Source of the DNA: CAKZNE01 sp040222435
GTDB lineage: Bacteria; Bacteroidota; Bacteroidia; Flavobacteriales; Schleiferiaceae
Direction: 5' to 3'
DNA: 64,000 nt
NCBI GenBank assembly: GCA_965212245.1
Contig: OZ243107.1
Location: forward strand, 1,860,001 to 1,924,000
Shown here one piece after another: positions 25,138 through 32,900 of the stretch. Under the pieces are notes generated by a model that saw only the letters and a program-made list of their open reading frames with translations, was not told the origin of the DNA and did not search any database. The translations under genes and the position numbers were made by a program. Every line of letters starts with the position of its first letter. Position 1 is the first letter of the stretch.

Positions 25138-25551
25138 TTAATAAATGAGAAATGTATCAGGTGCAACAAACTCAACCGTAGCTGAGCATCCACAACCCGT
25201 TATGGTGTAGGGGGGCAAAGGGCTTGTACAGCCTATAAAAGGTGAGGGTTGATCAATACAAGCCGTTGGATCCGGGCACACATTACATCCGTCAGATATG
25301 CAAACTACTACTTCTCCCCAGTCATGAGAAGCTGAAGCTACGGGTGGAACACCTGCTGAACTACCGGCAGGAATGCAGAGATTGGGGTAGATAAACTGAT
25401 CTGAACCGGCACAGTCGGTTACGTAAACCCTGGAAATTACAACCTCACAGCGCGATTGATTGACAATTTTCAGAACGGAACTCTGACTGTAGCCAAAGGT
25501 TGTGGCACCCATAAAGAGTGCAAATGCTAAAATTTGTTTCAAATGTTTCAT
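25138..25551 (-). CDS. Secreted Cys-rich protein, 137 aa (paralogue of 23913-24332)
   Basis: The signal peptide ends near YSQS (residue 24). About 11 cysteines occur in pairs (CEVV, CAGS, CIPAGSS, CISDGCNVC, CGC), and the ending TVEFVAPDTFLIY mirrors the paralogue, as does CIPAGSS versus CIPPQSS. The two genes flank an unrelated secreted protein, which suggests a local duplication later split. Function unknown. Confidence 0.65.
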   Translation of the reverse strand: MKHLKQILAFALFMGATTFGYSQSSVLKIVNQSRCEVVISRVYVTDCAGSDQFIYPNLCIPAGSSAGVPPVASASHDWGEVVVCISDGCNVCPDPTACIDQPSPFIGCTSPLPPYTITGCGCSATVEFVAPDTFLIY

Positions 25552-25942
25552 AATAAAGTAGGTTTTTGATTCAGGTAAATGTAGGAATTTGCTTATTACT
25601 TACCTAAGACCCATCCTCAATTAAATTTACTGAGCGTAGCGGTGGATGAGCAATAGAAGTAAGTAAAAGCATGATTTATTAAGGTAGTTGTGAAAGCCTG
25701 GTGGTTGAAGGATTAAATAAAACACGGGGTAATAATGGTACCGCCAAAGAGTGGAAGTTATTAAAGCTAAACGCTGTTTGGTAGTAGGTGGGTTTCAATC
25801 AAATGCAAGAAGAAAATAGTGTAGTAGCCTTAAAAAGCTTTGTCTTAATCTTCTAAAACAGGAATGTATAAAACAAGCTTGGCATTTGGGCTGTTAGGTT
25901 TTAAAGTCACGCTTTATTAATCACTCTTAAAAAAGTAGAAAT
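25552..25942. other. Intergenic region
   Basis: No gene seen. A weak inverted pair, CATCCTC (25613-25619) and GTGGATGAG about 30 bp later, may be a degenerate palindromic repeat. Nothing else stands out. Confidence 0.3.
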
Positions 25943-26392
25943 ATGGGGCATATTGGTAAAATTCTGATTTCTGCACTTACGGGTACCGTCTTTATGACTC
26001 TTTACAGCTACCGTATTTCAAGAAAGGAGAAAAAGCAATACCGCGAACCGGAACTCCTGAATAAACTTACCGATCGTTTACCTGAAAAAACCAACTTATC
26101 AGGGTACCAGCCCGCTACGGGTTTTATTCTTCACTATATAGCGGGTATAGCTTTTGTAAGTTCGTATATACCGGTATGGCGAAATACCGGCATGCAGGCT
26201 GATCTCAAAAGCGGTATAACGCTTGGTTTATTAAGTGGCCTGGTGGGTGCTGGTGTATGGGAAGCTTCTTTCCGCTTACACCCCAATCCACCAAAAGTGG
26301 ATAAAACAAATTACTATACACATCTGCTAATGGCGCACATCATTTTTGGTGCTGCCTCCAGCCTCCAGTGGCGGCTTATGGAAGAAGCGTGA
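25943..26392 (+). CDS. Hypothetical membrane protein, 149 aa
   Basis: Four hydrophobic segments are visible: residues 6-24, 62-78, 90-106 and 128-142 (SGITLGLLSGLVGAGVWEA, LLMAHIIFGAASSL). This is an inner-membrane protein with no catalytic motif I recognise. It stands alone between repeat-rich stretches. Confidence 0.6.
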   Translation: MGHIGKILISALTGTVFMTLYSYRISRKEKKQYREPELLNKLTDRLPEKTNLSGYQPATGFILHYIAGIAFVSSYIPVWRNTGMQADLKSGITLGLLSGLVGAGVWEASFRLHPNPPKVDKTNYYTHLLMAHIIFGAASSLQWRLMEEA

Positions 26393-26396
26393 CTTC

Positions 26397-26714
26397 TTTT
26401 CACCTCCTTTACCGGCTTCACCGGCACGCCCCGTATATTTTCTCTATTGTCTGGCCATTCCTGTAACTTGTGTTACCCTGAGTTCGCTAGTATCGAAGGG
26501 TGTTGAGCACTGGTCCTTTAAAGCACTTTACCTAAAAGTTCAGGCTTCGATACAATCCCGCTTCGCGTGATCACTCAGCCTGACTGCTGGTTTTTCGTTT
26601 CGTTTTTCCTTTCACTTGCTTCACCGGGTCTACCGGTACGCCCCGGATAGTTTCTCTAATGTCTGGCCATTCCGGTAGCTTGTGTCACCCTGAGTTCGCT
26701 AGTATCGAAGGGTG
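26397..26714. repeat. Imperfect direct repeat pair (about 105 bp, period about 212 bp) with REP-like ends
   Basis: Copy A (26397-26502) and copy B (26610-26714) are about 80% identical and both end in CACCCTGAGTTCGCTAGTATCGAAGGGTG or one mismatch from it, itself a small inverted repeat. On the minus strand both copies can encode EWPD-RE-IRGVP-(K/D)PVK-VK, resembling the C-terminal tail of the ATPase at 29952-34922, so they may be decayed gene ends. Between the copies lies CAGGCTTCGATAC...CACTCAGCCTGA, another palindromic repeat. Confidence 0.6.
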
Positions 26715-26819
26715 AGCTTTTCGATAAACGGTAATTATACCGGATGAACGCCATAGTTCCTTTCAGCTCATTTTTTGAAGATATGCTTAATTTCATGGCC
26801 CAACTTAAAACCAAATAAT

Positions 26820-27755
26820 ATGTCTTCATCTATTCATGTGGCTAACAATTATAGCCAAACCATTTTCGTTGCGGCTGCCCGCGAAAAAGACTGGGTTATT
26901 GCCGATGATGTTTTTGATATAGGAGTAGCAGCCCTTAGCTTTTGTACGGGTGCCATGGGTATTGGGGCCGCGCTGGATGGTTTTCCCACTACCCTTAAAA
27001 CCTTTGGTGACCTGGTTTCATTTTTTAAAGGGTTGGGTTTATTGGCAGGGGGTATGTACGGTATAGCCCATGGTGCTGAAAAAACGGTATTGAGCTCAAT
27101 CAAACTGAGTAAAGACCTGCAGCAACTCAAAGAGAAGATGATAAGCATTGAATCGAAAAACTTTGCCAGTGTTTTTGATACCAGCCTGGGGCACCAGTTA
27201 TTTTCACCCAGTGGCTGGGCTGATGATTTTGGAGATGCTACAGTGGAAGTGTTAATAGTGACGGACGATCTGAAGGTGAAACACCTTACTTCTACCGATG
27301 ATACGTCATGGATTGCCAACGGGGAAGGTATTGTGCAAACGGAATACGGCCATCTTTGGGTTCCGCAACCGGGAGCGGTTCCGCAACGGTATGTAGCGGG
27401 CTATAAACCAGCCGGAAATTTTTACAAAACTGCAAAGGACCTGAAGATCACCTTATCCTGTGATTTGAACCCTCCAAGCGGTACGCCCATCTCTCGTACA
27501 ATGGATATTACCAATGCCACGAACCTGGAGTTGAACAATATCAACGGTGATTTTCAGAACGTGGGCAATGGTGCCGTGACCGGTTTTGTACCCAATGGTT
27601 CGTACAAACAATCCGCAGAAAATATTAAGGTGGAATTGACCTGCCAGTGCAAGACCATTGCGGGTGACTGGAAGGACGCCAGCTTTGATCTGACCGGTGC
27701 TACAAGCGTATACCTGGAAAATATGGATGGTAATCTGGTTAATAAGGCTTCTTAA
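26820..27755 (+). CDS. Protein with hydrophobic N-domain and two cyanovirin-N-like (CVNH) repeats, 311 aa
   Basis: The ATG at 26820 (MSSSIHVANNYSQ) is preferred over an in-frame TTG at 26775. Residues 35-90 are strongly hydrophobic (IGVAALSFCTGAMGIGAAL, LGLLAGGMYGIAHGA), suggesting membrane insertion. The C-terminal 110 residues contain two repeats of CVNH form: GNFYKTAKDLKITLSC...NINGDFQN and GSYKQSAENIKVELTC...NMDGNLVN. CVNH domains bind high-mannose sugars. The usual Cys at the TC-N position is replaced by Ala in both repeats. No signal peptide. A sugar-targeted membrane-active protein is possible but inferred. Confidence 0.65.
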   Translation: MSSSIHVANNYSQTIFVAAAREKDWVIADDVFDIGVAALSFCTGAMGIGAALDGFPTTLKTFGDLVSFFKGLGLLAGGMYGIAHGAEKTVLSSIKLSKDLQQLKEKMISIESKNFASVFDTSLGHQLFSPSGWADDFGDATVEVLIVTDDLKVKHLTSTDDTSWIANGEGIVQTEYGHLWVPQPGAVPQRYVAGYKPAGNFYKTAKDLKITLSCDLNPPSGTPISRTMDITNATNLELNNINGDFQNVGNGAVTGFVPNGSYKQSAENIKVELTCQCKTIAGDWKDASFDLTGATSVYLENMDGNLVNKAS

Positions 27756-27845
27756 ATGATCAGACCTGAGCGGTTTTACACCGTTATATCAAGTTGCCTT
27801 CCGGTCCGGCATACTTTCTCGCACTGCTGTATAAATACCCCCTTC

Positions 27846-27914
27846 AAAGAGTAGCATTTGCTACGCTTTGGAGGAGTGGTAAATGATAATCAGGCGTAGT
27901 TGCAAACTACGCCT
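27846..27914. repeat. Two perfect palindromes between convergent genes
   Basis: AAAG-GTAGCA-TT-TGCTAC-CTTT (27846-27869) and AGGCGTAGTT-GCA-AACTACGCCT (27892-27914). The second belongs to a family with a compensated copy at 43979-44001, so it is probably a REP-like mobile hairpin. Both lie between convergent genes and could also stop transcription. Confidence 0.6.
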
Positions 27915-27922
27915 AGTGGGGG

Positions 27923-28510
27923 CTAATCACATATAGAATTATAAAGCCTTATCATTTCCATGAATTCCTCCTCTTTCGTACTGAAGTCCCCCTGGTATTG
28001 TTCAGTAAACGCAGAGCATTGCAGCAGGTAAGGCTTAATATACTTTTTTATGTTCTTTTTCTTATTGATCTTATAGAAGGTACCATCGGGCATTTTCAGG
28101 AAAAACCGATAGGTACCTGTGGGGCCCCCCATTTCCAGCTTACCATTATGGCCCATCCTCACGTTTGAATTGTAGCCTTGATGAGCCAGATATATCTTCA
28201 GTTTTCCATCCACCGCTCTTTCTGTATATCTAATATAACTTTTAGGCTTATGAGCTTTTAATGGGGTTTTGTCGATAAAAACACCATCTTGGTAAAAAGT
28301 AGCCACATCAGGAACTTTCTTCCGGCCCTTTATCAAAACAGTTTTTCCATCTGAATCTGTGTATTGAATTTTTTTAAGGTAACCTTGCGCTGTGGTGGAA
28401 TAACTCAGATCACTGCAAAAGGTAGTGTCGTTTCCTACAATAAAGTAGTCCTGAGCATAAGAGTTAAAGCATAAGGTGGAAACGAGAAGAACTAAAAAGG
28501 ATTTAATCAC
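27923..28510 (-). CDS. Hypothetical secreted protein, 195 aa
   Basis: A signal peptide ends near SYAQ (residue 20). The mature part has four Cys-free beta-like segments then a Lys-rich stretch (KINKKKNIKKYIKPYLL) and an acidic helical end. It begins DYFIVGNDTTFC, as seen in several Bacteroidota secreted proteins, but I cannot assign a function. It is read alone. Confidence 0.55.
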   Translation of the reverse strand: MIKSFLVLLVSTLCFNSYAQDYFIVGNDTTFCSDLSYSTTAQGYLKKIQYTDSDGKTVLIKGRKKVPDVATFYQDGVFIDKTPLKAHKPKSYIRYTERAVDGKLKIYLAHQGYNSNVRMGHNGKLEMGGPTGTYRFFLKMPDGTFYKINKKKNIKKYIKPYLLQCSAFTEQYQGDFSTKEEEFMEMIRLYNSICD

Positions 28511-28880
28511 TTTCTTTTTTGATTTAATAGGCGCTTAGAGCTTGGTAAATAATGATTGGGTAAAGAGTAATTTGGAGCGGCAATATAAAATTTTCCACTA
28601 ATATAATGATGCCTAAATACGCCAATCGATTTAATATCATGCAGGCTGAGTCAATATAAAAAGGAGTACCGGATTTAGCACAAGCAAAGATGCTCACCCT
28701 CACGCCAGAGAGGGCTCTGTCTTAGGATAGACATGTAATATGGTTGTTTAGTAAGACATAAATTACCAGTGCGAAGGATGGTTTTTTGCGGTGGTTCTGA
28801 AAGGCTTTAAACTCTGTAGGTTGGTTATTGAAGCACGAGCATGGATGCTCGCGCTAGCGGGGGGAGAATAAATGCTTTCA
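28511..28880. other. Intergenic region with REP-like hairpin
   Basis: No gene seen. CGAGCATGGATGCTCG (28836-28851) is a palindrome repeated in the 42.2-42.4 kb region. The hairpin lies just after the SIR2-like gene stop. Confidence 0.45.
28836..28851. repeat. REP-like palindrome CGAGCATggATGCTCG
   Basis: A 7-bp perfect stem with a two-base centre, flanked by GCGCTAGCGGGG. Copies with conserved core occur at 42266-42281 and, more diverged, 42333-42356. Confidence 0.6.
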
Positions 28881-29924
28881 CTAGTTGGGGGCAAACCCCA
28901 TAGGCCAGGATAACATACTTCTGTCTCCATAGAGCTCGAATGGGATATAAAATTCAGTTGAGGTTTCAATTGGCTTAAGTACATCTTTATGAATTTGCAT
29001 TCCCAATAGTTTAGTATGAACTTCTTTATTCCCATCAATCCATCGATCATTTTCACCATCGTAATAGTTGCATTGGATGTATACCTTACTTGGATTATTA
29101 TCCTTTAATAATAGTCTGTCGATTTCGCGATTGAAGGTTGGAAAACTATAACCAATTATTACAGTTACATCAGGTTTGAATTGATTTATTTGGTTGATAT
29201 CAAGTTCTTTTTCCCAGCTAAACTTAATATTGCCCCAATGTTTGGTCTTACTGGTTTGTTTAATGATGTTAGGGAGTTCTCGCCTTAATTCATGAATTGC
29301 ACTTTCTTCTTTACTCAACTTAAGAAAATCCAAATGCTTTGGGTTGGCTAATAGTTTTGATGAGTTTGTGGTCTGCGCTGAACCATTGATATTTATTATG
29401 GGAACTCTTTCAAGCGGATTTGGTTCTATAATTTTCATCTGATCAAAGGTTAAGTCCATACATTTTTCGAAACTTAGAATGAACTGAAAATCATAGTTCC
29501 AACTTAAGAGTTGAATGTTTTCTGGAAATACAAATTGCCCGTTTTCCTTAGTGAGAAGGGAGGCTAAGAAAGCATCGTATCTTTCATCAACTGTATTTGT
29601 AAATTGAGAAAGGTGAATTACAAGTGAAATAACGGACTTTATCCGATTGTACTCCATCTTATTTTCTTGAAACCACCGCATTTTTGCCAGAGTATCAATT
29701 GAAAAAGTTGACTGTGTTAGGTTTCTGACTTCTTTAATCCAACCTCGTAGAGTGTATAAATATCTTGGATCATATTTGGGTTCTAGCTCATAAACTTTTG
29801 AAGCATATAGACCGAAGCTTTTCTCCCACTGCTCTAGTGCTGAGGCGAAATTAGTCACAGTAGGAATAGCATTGGCACTTGCCCCGGCTCCAAAAATGTA
29901 TCTGATCTTAACTTCTTCTGACAT
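28881..29924 (-). CDS. SIR2-like domain protein, 347 aa
   Basis: The N-terminus IRYIFGAGASANAIP carries GAGAS at 12-16. LLSWNYDFQF supplies Asn143 and Asp145, and VTVIIGYSFPTFNREID resembles the late NAD-binding segment. Where the SIR2-like gene at 7057 has HGS, this protein has NGS (Asn180), so the catalytic histidine may be missing. It starts 27 bp after the ATPase stop on the same strand and is AT-richer than the operon, which suggests a later addition at its end. A role in NAD-linked defence or as a non-catalytic NAD/ADP-ribose sensor is inferred. Confidence 0.75.
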   Translation of the reverse strand: MSEEVKIRYIFGAGASANAIPTVTNFASALEQWEKSFGLYASKVYELEPKYDPRYLYTLRGWIKEVRNLTQSTFSIDTLAKMRWFQENKMEYNRIKSVISLVIHLSQFTNTVDERYDAFLASLLTKENGQFVFPENIQLLSWNYDFQFILSFEKCMDLTFDQMKIIEPNPLERVPIININGSAQTTNSSKLLANPKHLDFLKLSKEESAIHELRRELPNIIKQTSKTKHWGNIKFSWEKELDINQINQFKPDVTVIIGYSFPTFNREIDRLLLKDNNPSKVYIQCNYYDGENDRWIDGNKEVHTKLLGMQIHKDVLKPIETSTEFYIPFELYGDRSMLSWPMGFAPN

Positions 29925-29951
29925 TATTTAAGATTTGGTTACTGCAACAAT

Positions 29952-32900
29952 TTACTCTTTTTCCTTCTCTCGCTCTTTCACCTCCTTCACATTTTCCACC
30001 GGCACACCCCATATAGCTTCGCCAATATTCTGTATGCCGCGGGCAATCGCTTCCATTTGTTCCAGTACGTGGCCGAGCTGGTTGCCGCCCAGGCCGGAGA
30101 GTTTTTGCTGACGCTGGAAGCTGCTGAGGATCTCGGCCTTGCGTTGTTGTTCTTCCGCGTTGAGTACGCCAAAGAGTTCCTTGAACTTTAAGAAGTTAAA
30201 CTCGGCTCCACTGGTGAGGGTCTGCGACTCGTTCTCGTAGTGGGAGAGGAGCAGGGTTTGCAGTTCCTGTTCGTTGAACAGGGGATTGAGCTTCTCAGTG
30301 ATCTTGTTCATGTCGCGGTAGGAACCCTGCAGCTTAAAGGCGGGTTCGGTGCGGTATTCCTCGGCTTGTCCGGCTGACAGGATGTACTGGCGGTTCACCT
30401 TGAGGATGATGTTACGCACCAGCAGCATTTTGTCCAGCAGGTTCAGGTAATCGCTGATCTCCTCGGGGCTGTGCCCGGATTCAAAATCCGCCCCGTCACG
30501 CTCCCCGGTCTCCGCCATGCGGATGAGGGTGTAAAGGTCCTGCTGGCTTTTGCCGTGCAGGCCGTTCATCACGGGGTTGGAGGTGAGGCTGTTCTCCAGG
30601 TAGCTGAGTTCAAAGGCACGCGCCTTACCGCCAATGATGTCGCCCAGGTTGTAAATGTCCGCCCGGTTGGCCAGCATGTCCGGGATGCGGAATTTGTCCC
30701 CGCTCTCCGTATAGGGGTTCCCGGCCATTACCACAGCTACTTTTTTACCGCGCAGGTCGTAGGTCTTACTTATACCTTTGTACACACCTTCCACCTTGCG
30801 CTGGGCATCGCAGAGGGAAATGAATTTCTGCAGCAGCTCGGGATTGCAATGCTGGATATCGTCCAGGTAGATCATCACGTTGTCGCCCATCTCAAAAGCC
30901 AGGTTGAGCTTTTCCAGTTCCTCACGGGCGGCCGAGTTGGTAGCCGCTGCCGGATCGAGGTTGGTGACGGAATGGCCAATGGCCGGACCGTTGATCTTCA
31001 TAAAGACCAGTCCCAGGCGGCTGGCGATGTACTCCATCAGCGTGGTTTTACCGTAACCGGGTGGGGAGATGAGCAGTAGCAGACCCATCAGGTCGGTGCG
31101 CTTGTTGCTGCCTGCTGCCCCCATCTGCTTGGCGAGGTTGTCGCCAATAAGCGGGAGGTACACATCATTGATGAGCTGGTTGCGCACAAAGGAACTCATC
31201 ACGCGCGGCTTGAATTCATTCAGTCGCATTTCGGCTTTGGCCTCGTGCAGCAGTTCTTTTTTGAGTTCGGTATAGCTGCGGAAGCGGGTAGCGTCTTCCT
31301 GTTCGTAGTCTTTCAGGCGTTGCATAAAATGGTTGTAGTGCAGGTTGAGCTTACCCTCGCTGATGCGGGGGTGATCACCATGCAGGCCGCTGACCTCCGC
31401 TTGCAGGGAGATCTTATGCTCGGTTTTGGGCGAAGTGCGTTTGTCCATCAGGATGATAGTGGCCGCCAGTTGCACTTCAGGGCTAAACGTTTCGTTGAGT
31501 TGGCGGGTAAAGGAGCGCAGCCAGTTGCGCACCAGCTTAAAGCTTTCCAGGGTATCCCCTTCCAGGGATTTTAAAGACTGTTCAAAAGCACGCAGGCTGC
31601 TTTGCTTTTTCAGGTGGGTCTGGAAACTGTCGCTAAGGTGCCAGGCTTCCAGGGAGAACACAAAATCGGCTTCTTCGGCCAGGTGGTGGAAGAGGAATTC
31701 GGCTGCTTCGCGGGAGGTGTGTTCATTGACCCAATCCATAGCCGGAGCGGAGGCATTAATACTTGCGGTCAGTTCGTTCAGGGTATCGCCAAAATGGCGA
31801 CCGTCCGGGAATACGCTGAGGATGCTGCGGATGCCTTCAAAATGGCGTTCCCATTCCTGGCGCTCTTCCTCGCTGACCAGGTGGTTCCAGAAAAGGTAGG
31901 CCAGCACGCGGCTGGTGGCGGAATAGCGCAGCAGCCCGATGGTATGGTAAAAGCTGAGGAGCTCGCGCAGCAGGGCTGCGGCATCCTTATCGTGAACGCC
32001 TTTTACATAACCTTCATCGTAGCGGATCCCCATCCTGCGCTGTACGTAACCTTGCAAGGCTTTGTGCGACATCTGGTGCAGGCTTTCGAGGGTTTCCACT
32101 TCACTGTCTTGGGGATTGGGAGCCTTCTCCGCTTCACGGAAGAGTTGCCAGGCGAGGTATTCGGCCCGGTACACCTTTTCGTTCTCCGATACCAGTGACT
32201 GTTCCCAAACGTCTTTGGTGGCGTTGAAAGCTTCGCTCTGCACCTTTTCAAAAAAGTTGGTGCCGTTGATGTGGAAGTACATTTCGCCCTTGCGGTTCAC
32301 CAGGGAAAGGTCGATCTCCTGGGTGTTCACGTTAAAGCTGTGTTTCCCCAGGCGGATCACGTCCTCACCCTCTACAAAGAGGTCTTTTTTGTCTTTGAGT
32401 TGGCGCGTAGCTTCTTCGTAAGCGGATTTGAGCTGACTTTGCAGGTCATCGGCTTTTACGGAATCGTCCATCTCCAAAAGTTGTCTGGAAATGTCGCGCA
32501 CCTTATCCACCATCAGGTCGGAGGCGTAATAGGCGTTGATCTCCTCTAAAGAGCCAAAGCTGCCGAGGCGTTTGCGGATACCGTTAATGATGCGCTCCCC
32601 GGATTGTTGCAGTGCCAGCGACCGTTTATTTCGGGCTTCGGTGAGCTGTATCTTTTTAGTTTCAAAGGCATTGTATACATCCTCACGCCTCTCGTTGATG
32701 CGGGTGATAAATTGCTCGAATTCTGCAAAGCGGCCTTCCAGCTCTTCCAGCTGCACCATGAGTTTGTTGCGGTAGTCTTCACACTTTTCGGGCGTATCGG
32801 AAATGTCCAGGTAATTGGTAAGCCCTTGGCTGATGAGTTTGAGCTGAGCGTTGAACTCGGCTTCGCCTTCCTTGCCGATCAGTTCCCTGCGCTTTTTCTT

